Assembly (NCBI GenBank): GCA_002428995.1 | Contig: DIYJ01000005.1 | Span: 96,474-160,473 of the forward strand | Direction: 5' to 3' | DNA length: 64,000 nt | Origin: Flavobacteriales bacterium UBA6057 | GTDB lineage: Bacteria > Bacteroidota > Bacteroidia > Flavobacteriales_G > Salibacteraceae | Shown: positions 37,624-47,450 of the stretch, in pieces | How positions within the stretch are numbered: position 1 is the first letter of the stretch | Layout: every line of letters begins with the position of its first letter | The notes under the pieces: generated by a model | Told to the model about the DNA's origin: nothing | The model's input: only the letters and a program-made list of their open reading frames with translations | Databases searched by the model: none | Position numbers and translations under genes: made by a program

Positions 37624-38136
37624 ATGAAAAGGAAAATAATCATCGGAAGTGTGGCGGCAGTAGGTCTGTTGCTCATTGTTTTCATGGTATGGTACAACTC
37701 CCTGGTACAAATGAAACCCGTCACACCCCACGAAATCAATGCCTCCGGCACTGGTATGCAGCTGTTGATCGCAACGCAGGGCAGTGACTATAAAGATGCT
37801 TTAGTAGCCAAAGTAGAAAAGCAGGCAAGGCAAGACCCGCAAACCCGCATCCGCGTAATCGATGTAAGCATGCTGGCCGAAGTGAACCGCGCTGAATGGG
37901 ACGCCATCCTAATGCTCCAGGCCTGGGAGAAATGGAATCCACATCCTGCCGTAAAGGCGTTTGTTGACAAAGGATTTGACCCTGAAACCATGCTTTTGGT
38001 TACCACATCTGATTCGCAAACTTCCAGCCTTGATGGTATCGATGCCATTACCGGTGCCTCCAATGTCTCGCGTGTGGATGCTGATGCCTTGAAAATTCTG
38101 ACCTGGCTGGATGCCGTGCCGGTTATGGATCGATAG
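37624..38136 (+). CDS. Membrane-anchored flavodoxin-like hypothetical protein
   Basis: A 170-residue protein with one N-terminal membrane helix (about 5-24) and a soluble alpha/beta domain facing the periplasm. The order of strands (LLIATQGSDYKDALVAKV, IRVIDVSMLAEV, WDAILMLQAWEKW, TMLLVTTSDS) and the DAITGAS segment resemble a small flavodoxin-like fold. The consensus FMN phosphate loop (SxTGNT) is not clearly present, so FMN binding is not supported. It follows a strong terminator and starts its own unit. Confidence 0.65.
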   Translation: MKRKIIIGSVAAVGLLLIVFMVWYNSLVQMKPVTPHEINASGTGMQLLIATQGSDYKDALVAKVEKQARQDPQTRIRVIDVSMLAEVNRAEWDAILMLQAWEKWNPHPAVKAFVDKGFDPETMLLVTTSDSQTSSLDGIDAITGASNVSRVDADALKILTWLDAVPVMDR

Positions 38137-38236
38137 ATTGGATTCGGCTTACATCTGGAAAGAATCGACCATGCTCCTTACTGACAAGGCAAAGAGTCGA
38201 TTTTTCGGACTACCTTGTCCAAATAACCCTAATCCT

Positions 38237-39046
38237 ATGACCTTTACCATGTACCCCAACGCCCTGAAAATCAGCATCTATGGATTTGCATTCCTGATGC
38301 TGACCGCCTGCACAAAAGAAGAAGGATGCACAGATCCTCAGGCGATGAACTTTAACCCTGATGCCGAACAGGCAGACAATTCATGTGTATACAACCAACC
38401 GGCAGTGGTGGATCTGGAGCTGCCAGTCCTTGAATTTGATGTGATCACTGAGCTGGAGCTGGAAGAACGGCTGATCGTGAACATTGGTGTGGAAGATGAA
38501 GCTGGCGGTGGCTATGGTATTGACCTTTCTCTGTCCTCTATCAACAACGGAAAGTGGTTTGAATCCACACGAGGCTCTAACGAGCGCTTCATCCCAAGGC
38601 TTGAGTGGGAAATCCTGCTACCGGAAGTCAACCTTTTTGATCAGCTGCATGACCTTGTGATCAAGGTAACAGATGTGGAAGGGCTCGAAACTTACTACGG
38701 CCGCGAGTTCACATTCAAAGACACGCAGGCCCCAGACGTGACCGTTGATGAATTTGAAGTCTCCGTTCCGGCTTTTGGTAGCGGGTTTATCGAGTTTTCT
38801 GCCTCCGATCTTGGAGCCATTGGTCAGGTAGATGTAGAGTGGCAGATACGCCCCTTGGGGGAAAGCAGTTACAGCACCAAAAGCACCGAAGAGTATGACT
38901 ACCGGGAACTAGGCTATAACCGGGATATAAACCTCACATCATTTGAAAGCTTCGAGGGAATACCGGGTAGTTTCAAGGTCATCATCACTGTGACGGATCT
39001 AAAAGGAAATCAGACGATCATCGAAGAAGAAGGTGTATTGATCTAA
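38237..39046 (+). CDS. Hypothetical lipoprotein with a CTDPxAxN motif
   Basis: A 269-residue lipoprotein from the ATG at 38237; codons upstream of that ATG are probably untranslated. The signal ends in lipobox LTAC. Next comes an acidic, Cys-containing segment, GCTDPQAMNFNPDAEQADNSC, a short unit frequent in Bacteroidota secreted and lipoproteins and possibly calcium-linked. The remaining 215 residues form a beta-rich region, with two predicted Ig-like sandwiches around VTDVEGLETYYG and ITVTDLKGNQTI. No enzyme motif is seen; a surface-exposed structural role is likely. Confidence 0.72.
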   Translation: MTFTMYPNALKISIYGFAFLMLTACTKEEGCTDPQAMNFNPDAEQADNSCVYNQPAVVDLELPVLEFDVITELELEERLIVNIGVEDEAGGGYGIDLSLSSINNGKWFESTRGSNERFIPRLEWEILLPEVNLFDQLHDLVIKVTDVEGLETYYGREFTFKDTQAPDVTVDEFEVSVPAFGSGFIEFSASDLGAIGQVDVEWQIRPLGESSYSTKSTEEYDYRELGYNRDINLTSFESFEGIPGSFKVIITVTDLKGNQTIIEEEGVLI

Positions 39047-39192
39047 GTCGTCTCCAATGCACAACGCAAGAAGGCCTCATCCTCATCGATGAGCACCTCG
39101 CCTAGCATATAGAATACCGTTCTGGAGATGCACTCGTCCAAACTTTCTGACCGATCAAACAGCCTCGTGGATGTATTGGTCGTCTACACCGT

Positions 39193-40392
39193 GTGACAAC
39201 AAAAGCATTCTTGCAGGGCTGCCTGATTCTCATCAGCAGTCTGAGTATGGAGCAGGCGCTGAAAGCCCAACGACTGCTAAGTTTTGACATCGAAACAAGG
39301 GAGGTAGATACCCTTGAGGCACCTGCATTTGACTCCTTGCAATTGAGGGATCAAACACCGCACGTGGTTGGCAACTTCAGCGATCTCTACAACAATCTGA
39401 GTTCGACCGCACCCACCAGCAATACGTATCCTGGTTCGCAGTACACCTTCAAGCGACAAGCCTCGCTGGATTATGACCTCGAAAAATTCCCACTTCGCAC
39501 CAGCGTCAGGCTTTCACGCATAGACGAGGGCATCAACCACAGTCATTGTTCAGGAAGCATGATCAGTCCAAGGCACGTGCTAACGGCTACTCATTGCATT
39601 GCCCAATTCGCATCCGATTCGGTGAACTATGATTCTTTGCTTGTGTGCCCGATCCTCGACAACGGAATGGAGAGCTCAACCTTCGACTGCAGCTGGGTGA
39701 AAAAGGCCTACTTCTTTGAGCAGTGGGATATCGCTACCACAGATATTGCTGTCCTTGAACTCGAAGACCCCATCGGGGAAGAGACCGGATGGCTTGGCAT
39801 CGGCTTCGAGGCAATGGACAGCACCTTGCTTGACGGCTTATTTTACAAGTTCTCCTACCCTGCCCTGCCACTGCTAACAGTCGACTCCACCAACTACAAT
39901 GGCGACACACTATACTATGGCTTCGGCATTGCAGACCTTGCTGGTGGACATGGCATTGCCATCACGAATACCAACGGTCGCGCTGGAGAAAGCGGAAGCT
40001 CCATCATCAAAGTCCGGAATGAGCAACAATACACGAGCTATGGGGTCTTGTCTTTTTCCAACAACCTTTATCACAGCCGACTGACCAATTGGAAATACTA
40101 TGCCTTTGAAGCGGTCATTCATGACGACATTCAGGTAGGTAACCCCAAGGTTTTGGAACCGGGTATCACCGTCTATCCAAACCCCGTTGATGATGTACTG
40201 CATGTTTCCATGCCAAAAAGCAAGGCAGGTAACCTCCGACTCCTGGATTCAAACGGGCAAACGCTCATCGCTCCCATGGCCTTGTCTGAGCGTGAAGCAA
40301 GACTCAACCTGGGCAAACTTCCCGCTGGGGTGTATGTGCTGATCATCACGATGGAAGAACAAAGCGTGATCAGGAGGATTGTGAAGATCTGA
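39193..40392 (+). CDS. T9SS-secreted trypsin-like serine protease
   Basis: A 399-residue protein starting at GTG 39193 (no ATG precedes the signal region). It has an S1-type protease domain with His134 (LTATHC), Asp184 (TTDIAVLEL) and Ser267 (AGESGS, in place of the usual GDSGG). The Cys pair around the catalytic His is kept (HSHCSGS and ATHC). A T9SS type A sorting domain closes the protein (VYPNPVDDVLHVS to KLPAGVYVLII). It is presumably exported and cell-surface or soluble, with specificity unknown. The 70-residue stretch before the protease core looks like a propeptide. Confidence 0.87.
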   Translation: MTTKAFLQGCLILISSLSMEQALKAQRLLSFDIETREVDTLEAPAFDSLQLRDQTPHVVGNFSDLYNNLSSTAPTSNTYPGSQYTFKRQASLDYDLEKFPLRTSVRLSRIDEGINHSHCSGSMISPRHVLTATHCIAQFASDSVNYDSLLVCPILDNGMESSTFDCSWVKKAYFFEQWDIATTDIAVLELEDPIGEETGWLGIGFEAMDSTLLDGLFYKFSYPALPLLTVDSTNYNGDTLYYGFGIADLAGGHGIAITNTNGRAGESGSSIIKVRNEQQYTSYGVLSFSNNLYHSRLTNWKYYAFEAVIHDDIQVGNPKVLEPGITVYPNPVDDVLHVSMPKSKAGNLRLLDSNGQTLIAPMALSEREARLNLGKLPAGVYVLIITMEEQSVIRRIVKI

Positions 40393-40456
40393 GTGGTACG
40401 TTCTTCAGCGCGAATCAGAAATATCTACTTCTATCAGGCCCTGGATAAACAAACAA

Positions 40457-40478
40457 AGGCCGCCTAAACAGGCGACCT
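40457..40478 (-). terminator. Intrinsic terminator of the Pmp-like T9SS gene
   Basis: On the minus strand an 8-bp stem AGGTCGCC/GGCGGCCT with a TGTTTA loop (one G-U pair) is followed by a T-rich run, about 28 bases beyond the stop at 40507. It lacks a T run on the plus strand, so it serves the minus-strand gene. Confidence 0.75.
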
Positions 40479-40506
40479 CTGAACATTCACTGATTGAATC
40501 TGCTGA

Positions 40507-43401
40507 CTACTGTTTTGTGACTGGGATGGCTGATCGTCCTGAAGCATCTGATATGCGAAGGATGTAAAGCCCAGCTCCAAGGTCTGATAAGTCTACCTCA
40601 GCCCTGTTTCCCAACACAGTCGTGTATGCTTCCATCAACTGACCGCTGAGGTTAAAGAGCTGCACCTGCTGAACGGGATCATCCGAAACGATCTGAACCC
40701 TATCCATAGTTGGGTTAGGGAACACGCGGATTTCACGGTTCTCTTTTACCATCGCTGTTTCCTGCTGCTTATAGGTACCATCGTTTTCGTAAGCCCCCAT
40801 ATCCGCCTTTGTGTTATAAATCCGAGCTCCGCCAAGAAAGTCGATGGATAGCGGATCTGTGTCATCTCCATCATAGTCTACATCCGCGAAATCCTGAGGT
40901 AAATAAATGCTCGTGTCAGCTGTGTCCAGACATGGGCTCACAGGACCAAAGCTTGGAAGGCGCAAATCCACCCCCACAACACATGGCGAAGACGGATTCA
41001 CAAAAGCCGGGCGTGCATTGATGTTTCCGGTGCCTGGATAAGTGTTCCATTGCGTGCTGCTGCAATCCCAGCTGGTGTCCACATCACAGTATTCCACCGT
41101 GATTGGATCGCAGAAGGTGATCTCCTGGTTTTGCCAGAGAATGCTATTGGCAACAAGCGCATTGGAGGTGCTGGTGCCTTCAAAAGCGGTATTTCCTGAT
41201 GCAAGACTGTACCCTCCTAATCCCGGGTGGGTGTTGGCGAAAAAGGTGGAAAAGTAAACCCGCAAGATTGCGTTCACTCCAGCACCATAATAAAGGTTAC
41301 CCTGATCAGCATAGTTGCAGGTAGCAACCGTGTTGGCCACAAAATAGTCCGCATCAGCAGCACCGGAATAAAACAGCCCGCCATTCCCATTTGCCGCATG
41401 GTTTCCAATGGCCTGGAAGTTTCCAATAAAGACATCGGAAGACGCTGCATTGAGCATGAAACCTCCGTGTTGCCCCGAAGTATTACTCTGAGCAAAACCG
41501 TGACGCAGGGTCATGGTACATCCTTCCTTCAGGTAGATGGCTCCCCCTCCACCACTGCTGTTGAAGTTGAATTCATCTTCTTCCGAGAGCACATCAGAAT
41601 CATCTGCATAGAGTGCACCACCGAATCCCTTTCCACTATTAGATTCAAAAAAACAGGTATTGCTGTGCCAGTTGGACTGGTCCATCCAGATACCCGCACC
41701 ATCGTGAGATATCCCCGTTACAAAATCCGTTCCCGTAGCTGTAATGGTGCTGTTGGAAGCATGGATCGTTCCGCCTGTTTTTCCTGCACTGTTTGGAGTG
41801 CGGTTCAGGTCAAAGCTGGAAGAGTTGATATCGACCGGATCGGAAGAGAAAATGGCGATGGCACCTCCGAGGTTGCTGGCGCTGTTGTCAGAGAATGCAC
41901 TGAACTCTATCGGGCCAGCCGAGTTGGTCAAAAAGAGTGCTCCACCCGAAGTGGCGGAGTTACTTGTGAAAGTTCCACCATCCACATTCATCGCACTTAC
42001 ATCTTCCATGTAAATGGCGCCCCCGTTGTCAACGGCTGTACCAGTCTCAAACGTAGCAGGCCCATTGAGGTGCAGAAATCCCTCAAAGGCATAGATGGCC
42101 GCACCATCTGTAGCCTGGTGATCTGTGAACGTTACATTGGCGATGTGTTGATCGCTACCATAGGCACAAATTCCACCTCCTCGACTCAGTGCAAAGTTCT
42201 CCCCGAAGTTGCATTCGGTGATGTCAGCCATACCTTGATTCATGTAGATGGCGCCTCCATCTGAACCTGCCACATTCTCATTGAAGTCTGTCATGGTGAG
42301 GTTAGCACTCATCATCCCATCAAAGTAGATCGCTCCTCCATCACTCGATGCTCTGTTGATGGCAAAGAGAGAGGGTGCTCCACCGATGTGCATGTGAGCC
42401 GAAGTGGCATAAATGGCGCCACCAGATCTGGCCCGGTTCTCATGGAATTCTGCCTCGTGTATGTCCCAATGGCCTGCGTTGGAATAGATGCCCCCACCAA
42501 AGCTCGTTGCGATGTTGCTTTGGAATACAGAAAGGTTGATGTGCAATGCAGGAGAAGCATTATCATAGATCGCTCCGCCATTGATGGCCCTGTTCTGCTC
42601 GAACGTAATTTCATCGTGATTCACGATGCCGGGTTGCTCATAGTAGCAAGCTCCTCCATCCGTTGCATTGTTACCCTCAAAAGTGGTTGTAAAGAGATCG
42701 GCCATGGTTGCCATGTCAATGAAAAGTGCTCCTCCCAGTGTGGCATCATTGTCTGCCAGGTAGTTACCCGCTCCGCAAGCCGTTTGAAGCTCAAAATGTG
42801 CATTCGGGCCAATGTAGATACCACCACCGTTGGCGTCCGCGTGATGGCCTGTAACGGTGCAGCGCCTTACACTCAACATATGCCCCGAATTCCCTGCATA
42901 ATGAATGGCGGCACCGCTGTTTGCAGGAGCTATTCCATCGGCATAGCAATCCACAATGGTCAACCCGTCCAGCACCAGCGGAGCATTCAGCAAGCCAATG
43001 ACAATCATCCGCTCGGTATTGTCTGTTTTGGTGGCTGATCCATTGAAATTGCCGCTGAGGATGGTAGGAAACAGTACAGGGTTTGCCTGGCATTTATTGG
43101 TAGGCATGGCGCTGGCATCAAATCCGCCATAAATACCCGCTAAATCGTCTCCGGGAAGGATAAAAGAGGCGCTTCGTATGCCTCCCGGATAGTAGGTTCC
43201 CTGCGCAATCCAGATCTCGTCACCTGGGCTGTGATTCGCTGGATTAAGTGCAGTTTGTAAATCCCAGTAAGCGTCAGTCCAGTTCGCACCGCTGTTGGCT
43301 CCCGTGGCACTGGCATCAACGTAGATAATGGCCGCTGGTGATTGGAGTACTCCAACGGTCATAGCAATGAACAGAAAGACAACGTGTTTCTTCAATTGCA
43401 T
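40507..43401 (-). CDS. T9SS-secreted Pmp-like protein with GGAI repeats and beta-helix
   Basis: A 964-residue surface protein. After a signal peptide (about 1-24) comes a beta-helix opening similar to that of the BspA-like gene (IYVDASATGANSGANWTDAYWDL). The body (about 130-750) has about 17 repeats of a GGAIY/GGGIY motif spaced by about 30-35 residues, often followed by FxxN. These are the motifs of chlamydial Pmp proteins and related parallel beta-helix adhesins. The C terminus is a T9SS sorting domain (RVFPNPTMDRVQI to LGAGLYILRI). It lies downstream of the second LytTR pair on the same strand, 191 bases away, and may be one of its targets. Confidence 0.88.
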   Translation of the reverse strand: MQLKKHVVFLFIAMTVGVLQSPAAIIYVDASATGANSGANWTDAYWDLQTALNPANHSPGDEIWIAQGTYYPGGIRSASFILPGDDLAGIYGGFDASAMPTNKCQANPVLFPTILSGNFNGSATKTDNTERMIVIGLLNAPLVLDGLTIVDCYADGIAPANSGAAIHYAGNSGHMLSVRRCTVTGHHADANGGGIYIGPNAHFELQTACGAGNYLADNDATLGGALFIDMATMADLFTTTFEGNNATDGGACYYEQPGIVNHDEITFEQNRAINGGAIYDNASPALHINLSVFQSNIATSFGGGIYSNAGHWDIHEAEFHENRARSGGAIYATSAHMHIGGAPSLFAINRASSDGGAIYFDGMMSANLTMTDFNENVAGSDGGAIYMNQGMADITECNFGENFALSRGGGICAYGSDQHIANVTFTDHQATDGAAIYAFEGFLHLNGPATFETGTAVDNGGAIYMEDVSAMNVDGGTFTSNSATSGGALFLTNSAGPIEFSAFSDNSASNLGGAIAIFSSDPVDINSSSFDLNRTPNSAGKTGGTIHASNSTITATGTDFVTGISHDGAGIWMDQSNWHSNTCFFESNSGKGFGGALYADDSDVLSEEDEFNFNSSGGGGAIYLKEGCTMTLRHGFAQSNTSGQHGGFMLNAASSDVFIGNFQAIGNHAANGNGGLFYSGAADADYFVANTVATCNYADQGNLYYGAGVNAILRVYFSTFFANTHPGLGGYSLASGNTAFEGTSTSNALVANSILWQNQEITFCDPITVEYCDVDTSWDCSSTQWNTYPGTGNINARPAFVNPSSPCVVGVDLRLPSFGPVSPCLDTADTSIYLPQDFADVDYDGDDTDPLSIDFLGGARIYNTKADMGAYENDGTYKQQETAMVKENREIRVFPNPTMDRVQIVSDDPVQQVQLFNLSGQLMEAYTTVLGNRAEVDLSDLGAGLYILRISDASGRSAIPVTKQ

Positions 43402-43592
43402 GGTAAATTGGTTTTAGTAGAAAATAAGAATGGCCTACTCTGTTCTAAAGGGTTTTCGGCTGCCCCCATGCGTAAAGGAGGCAACAGAGCTTTTGCGCGG
43501 CAATAGAAGACCCATGAGCGAAGCATATGAATCCATGAGTACACGTTATGAAACCACCTTTGGCAGGCAGTCCTTTTCGCTGGTAAGGAGTG

Positions 43593-44315
43593 TTACTGAA
43601 TTTGACGGATCACCGATCGGGAAACCTGAATGCGCTCGTTGGTGGTTGTGAGGATGTAACCTCCGTCATTGCGATGAAACTCCAGAATGTGTGACTGGTT
43701 CACCAGGAAGGAGCGATGTGCACGAACAAAGGAATGCCCTGGCAGTCGCTGTTCAAACCATGCCAGTTTTTTGGAAATAATGATGCGCTCGCCATCGCGC
43801 ATGTGCAGCTGAGCATAGCTGCCGTCTGCCTTGATGTAGACCAGGTCGTCCAGAAGGATGTAACGGTATCCATCCTTAATGGGTAAAGCAAAGCGCGTTC
43901 CCGACATGGAAACATGCGAATGCTGCAGTACTTCATGTTCGGGCTCCCGAGGGCGTTGTTCGTTTATTCTCTGAACGGCCTCTTCAATCGCGTTCTTCAC
44001 AGATGCAATGTCAATGGGCTTCAGCAGATAATCGAAGGCTCGGTGTCGAATGGCCTTGATGGCATAGTCTTCATGCCCGGTAATGAAGATGACCTCTGAG
44101 TGCGTGTTTCCTTCCAGAACATCAAAGCCGGTTCCTTCGGGAAACTCAACATCCAACAACACAAGGTCGGGCTGCTCTTCGCGAAGCAACTTCTTGCCGC
44201 CTGCAATGGTGGTGCTGGTTCCTGAAACAGATACGGGAACAGAGACCTGGGAACACGCATGCTGAATAAGCGCGATTGCCGGAACTTCATCGTCTATGAT
44301 GGCGACCTTGATCAT
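43593..44315 (-). CDS. LytTR-family response regulator
   Basis: A 240-residue receiver-LytTR protein. The receiver domain has IIDDE, phosphoacceptor Asp55 (LLDVE), FITGH (Thr) and LLKP (Lys). The LytTR domain (about 135-238) carries the family segment FVRAHRSFLVN. It overlaps the sensor kinase by 4 bases, so coupling is strong. It resembles the regulator at 838-1593 in size and order but is a separate paralogue. Its gene is followed on the same strand by the Pmp-like T9SS gene. Confidence 0.93.
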   Translation of the reverse strand: MIKVAIIDDEVPAIALIQHACSQVSVPVSVSGTSTTIAGGKKLLREEQPDLVLLDVEFPEGTGFDVLEGNTHSEVIFITGHEDYAIKAIRHRAFDYLLKPIDIASVKNAIEEAVQRINEQRPREPEHEVLQHSHVSMSGTRFALPIKDGYRYILLDDLVYIKADGSYAQLHMRDGERIIISKKLAWFEQRLPGHSFVRAHRSFLVNQSHILEFHRNDGGYILTTTNERIQVSRSVIRQIQ

Positions 44316-47233
44316 TGATCTTTTTGCAAGAGCGGAAGCCGGAATGATACCTGGGTACCGCTCTCCCCTTGTTGTTTCAAATCTAAGGCTTTGAAGTGCG
44401 GTTTCATACCGTATTTCAACACATGTTCATCTATTCTCAACCGGGTGACTTTCAATCCGCTCACATTTCTAGGGCGTTCATGCCCTGCATTTCGCAACGC
44501 TGCTTCCTTCCTTTTTCTGATGAGTTCGCTTTCTTCCATCCCAATGCCATCATCCTGAACTTTCAGCTCGATGAATTTCTCATGCCTGACAGCGCTCAGC
44601 TTGATGTTTCCTCCCTCCTCTCTAGGCAGAATGCCGTGGATGATGGCATTTTCAATGAAGGGCTGTAAAATGAGCGGAGGAATCAGACATTCATTCAACC
44701 CAGGATCGATCACACTGCTAAACTGAATCCGCCCCGGATATCGTGCCTGTTCCAGTTCAACATAGCATTGAAGCGATGTCACCTCATTTTCCAGCGGAAT
44801 GAGTTCTTCGGAAGAGTTTCGAAAAACACTTCGCATCAGCTGACCCAGCTTACCCAGATAGTGCAGCGAAGCATTCATGTCGTGGGTTACAATGAATTGC
44901 TGAATCGCATTCATCGAGTTGTAGATGAAATGGGGATTCATCTGCGCCCGGAGCGATTTCTGGGTCAACCTTACCACCTCAGCTTCCAACCTTGCACTCC
45001 TCTGCACTGAGCGTATACGCCAGAGCGCGAGAAGTGAAACGGCCAGCAGCGCAAGGACAGAAATGCCTGAAATGAAATACCAACGCTGCCAATATGGTGC
45101 GGAAACATGAATCTTGAGCGCCTCATGAACAACACCGCCCTCAAAACCACCAGTCACCTTCATCTCCAGTCGATAATCGCCAGGGCTAAGGTTGACCAGG
45201 TTCAGGAGTTTTTCATTGGTCGGTTGCCAGCTGCTGTCGTTCGACCCGAGGAGTCGGTAGAAGCTCTGAACAGAGGAGGCGTTTTTATGATGGATGGGCT
45301 GGAACCTGATCTGGACATTGTTTTGATCATATTTCAGCTGCGAAAGCGCTTCAGGTTGAGCGGCTTTTCCGTTGACGAGAATGGAAGGATAATAGACCGA
45401 AGGTGCGCAGGATTGACGGGTCAGAATATCGCTGAGAGGAATAATGACCATGCCTGCATCAGAGAAAACCCACAGAGAATCCCTCGCGACCAGGAGGTCG
45501 TTCACCTTGTTTCCGGGTAGTCCCATTTCGGCTCCAAGATGCCGCGCATGAAGATCTTGTGGCAATCGACTCAGGTCAAGCAAGTCGATTCCACCGGAGG
45601 AAGCGATGAAGGCATAGTCTTCCCAGGGTTCTACCGCATTGATAAAATCATTGAACAGCACGTTCCCGCTGTGCAAGTGCAGCGTGTCTTCGGCCATGAC
45701 CACAATCAGGCCATTGCCGCTCAATCCCACAAGGGTCATGTCCAGAGTTGTTGCGATGGTGGTAACCCGCGAGCTAAATAAGTCATAGTCACCCTGCATC
45801 GACTGTAACTGCTCATCTGCGAACCGATACAATCCACCCAGGCCTCCCAGCCAAATCGAGCCATCGGGATGGGATTCCATGACGTAAATCCGAGGCAACT
45901 CCTGCCCGGCAGGAACCTTCACCTCTGATTCACTGCCTCGTTCCTTGAACAGTCCTCCGTTTGTAAGACTGAACAACAAGGAGCTGTCCTTGAGTACCTG
46001 CACAGAGGAGACTTCCATCGGTTTTACAACCGGGTCATGGCCCGACTTTCGTTCAGGATTGCCACAGCCCAAAATGAGTTGGCCCCGTGTATCAACGGCC
46101 ATGTCATAGATGTAATCATAGTTGCCCGCGTGCTGAAACTCAATCACCGATGTGTCGAGCGGTATTTTGTAAAGCTGACCATGGCGAAATGCAAGCCACA
46201 AATCCGCTGGCCCCAGCGCTGCCTTCTGGATAGTGACCGCCTTTTGCTGATCCAGTTTCTCATAAACCCTGATCCGCTCGTAAGGCAAATAGAAAACCCC
46301 TTCTTCGAGGGTTGAGAACCACAAATCCCCGTTTCTGTCCTCCATCACCGAAGTGACAGATTTCCCATCAAGCGCGCGCTCGGGTGGCATCGCCAAATCT
46401 CCATTCGGAAACACATACGCACCGCGTCCAGCTGTACCAACCCAGAGCCGGTTTCGGGAATCGGTCTCGATGGCATCCAGGATCTCGCCTTCCAGCAGAA
46501 TCGAGTCAACCACGGTTCCATCCCTTATGTGATACAATGTCTGCCCGGAGGCAAAGTAGAGCCCCATCTCCCTATGGATCGCTGCTCGATGTTTCTTCAT
46601 ACCGTTGGGATAGATATTCAAAGGAGTTGACCGATCAGTATCCCTTACATACAGCGGACTGTGTGGCCCGCCATGAGCGTATCCAATAATGTGCTGATCG
46701 CCAATGATCACCGGCAATACAAAATGCCCTGAATCTGCAGGCCATCTCACCTTCTTTTCCACCCCGCTCTCAGACACGGAAGCAAAGACCAGAGGCTGGA
46801 TGGAGTCAGAGGAATACTCGAACCCGACATGAACAGATCCGTCCCGGGTGAGGACAAAATCATTGATAAGGGACACCTCTTCCCCCAGAAAGCTCATCCA
46901 TTCGGGTGAGGAAAAACGACCGCTGTCAAATACGGTTAGCCCTCTTCTGAAGTTATTGCACCACAACCTGCCATCCGGGTCAAGACGCAATTGGGTGATC
47001 AGATTATCGAGCAGCCCATCTTTAACACTGAAGTTTTTGAATGACTGTCCATCATAGCGCGACAAGCCCCGATCTGTGGCAATCCAGATAAAACCATGCT
47101 GATCTTGCAGAAGGTCGTAGCATTCATTGCTTGGCAGCCCATCTTCAGCCGTGATCCTCACAAAACCGTAATCCTGGTTGAACCCGACCAGAGGAAGCAG
47201 CAACAGACTCAACCAAAGGGAGAATGACTTCAT
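44312..47233 (-). CDS. Beta-propeller sensor histidine kinase, LytS/His_kinase (PF06580) type
   Basis: A 973-residue sensor from the ATG at 47233, which directly precedes a signal sequence (KSFSLWLSLLLLPLVGFN); codons upstream lack this. The periplasmic part has propeller blades with the pattern DLLQDQHGFIWIATDRGL and LWVGTAGRGAYVF, then a Y_Y_Y domain (about 635-705). A membrane helix follows (YFISGISVLALLAVSLLALW), then the kinase core with His768 in QMNPHFIYN and the G-box near DDGIGM. It is a structural twin of the sensor at 1590-4658 and is coupled to its own LytTR regulator. The ligand is unknown; propeller sensors of this type often respond to polymers. Confidence 0.92.
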   Translation of the reverse strand: MKSFSLWLSLLLLPLVGFNQDYGFVRITAEDGLPSNECYDLLQDQHGFIWIATDRGLSRYDGQSFKNFSVKDGLLDNLITQLRLDPDGRLWCNNFRRGLTVFDSGRFSSPEWMSFLGEEVSLINDFVLTRDGSVHVGFEYSSDSIQPLVFASVSESGVEKKVRWPADSGHFVLPVIIGDQHIIGYAHGGPHSPLYVRDTDRSTPLNIYPNGMKKHRAAIHREMGLYFASGQTLYHIRDGTVVDSILLEGEILDAIETDSRNRLWVGTAGRGAYVFPNGDLAMPPERALDGKSVTSVMEDRNGDLWFSTLEEGVFYLPYERIRVYEKLDQQKAVTIQKAALGPADLWLAFRHGQLYKIPLDTSVIEFQHAGNYDYIYDMAVDTRGQLILGCGNPERKSGHDPVVKPMEVSSVQVLKDSSLLFSLTNGGLFKERGSESEVKVPAGQELPRIYVMESHPDGSIWLGGLGGLYRFADEQLQSMQGDYDLFSSRVTTIATTLDMTLVGLSGNGLIVVMAEDTLHLHSGNVLFNDFINAVEPWEDYAFIASSGGIDLLDLSRLPQDLHARHLGAEMGLPGNKVNDLLVARDSLWVFSDAGMVIIPLSDILTRQSCAPSVYYPSILVNGKAAQPEALSQLKYDQNNVQIRFQPIHHKNASSVQSFYRLLGSNDSSWQPTNEKLLNLVNLSPGDYRLEMKVTGGFEGGVVHEALKIHVSAPYWQRWYFISGISVLALLAVSLLALWRIRSVQRSARLEAEVVRLTQKSLRAQMNPHFIYNSMNAIQQFIVTHDMNASLHYLGKLGQLMRSVFRNSSEELIPLENEVTSLQCYVELEQARYPGRIQFSSVIDPGLNECLIPPLILQPFIENAIIHGILPREEGGNIKLSAVRHEKFIELKVQDDGIGMEESELIRKRKEAALRNAGHERPRNVSGLKVTRLRIDEHVLKYGMKPHFKALDLKQQGESGTQVSFRLPLLQKDQ

Positions 47234-47450
47234 CACCCTGCGTTTAGGCTCAGCAAGGTAACCATAACGGTAAGCATTAGACGCATGTGATGATTGGGGG
47301 CGAAGTGAAACAATCGCGCAATCCTTCATTGGAAGCATCCAGATCACCGAGGTAAATAACTGGAACGCTCTGAGCTCGACAAGGCGTTCATTGCGACTGC
47401 TACTTTTAGGGTCGAAAAACAATGGATGACAGAGACCAATTAGCTTTCAG

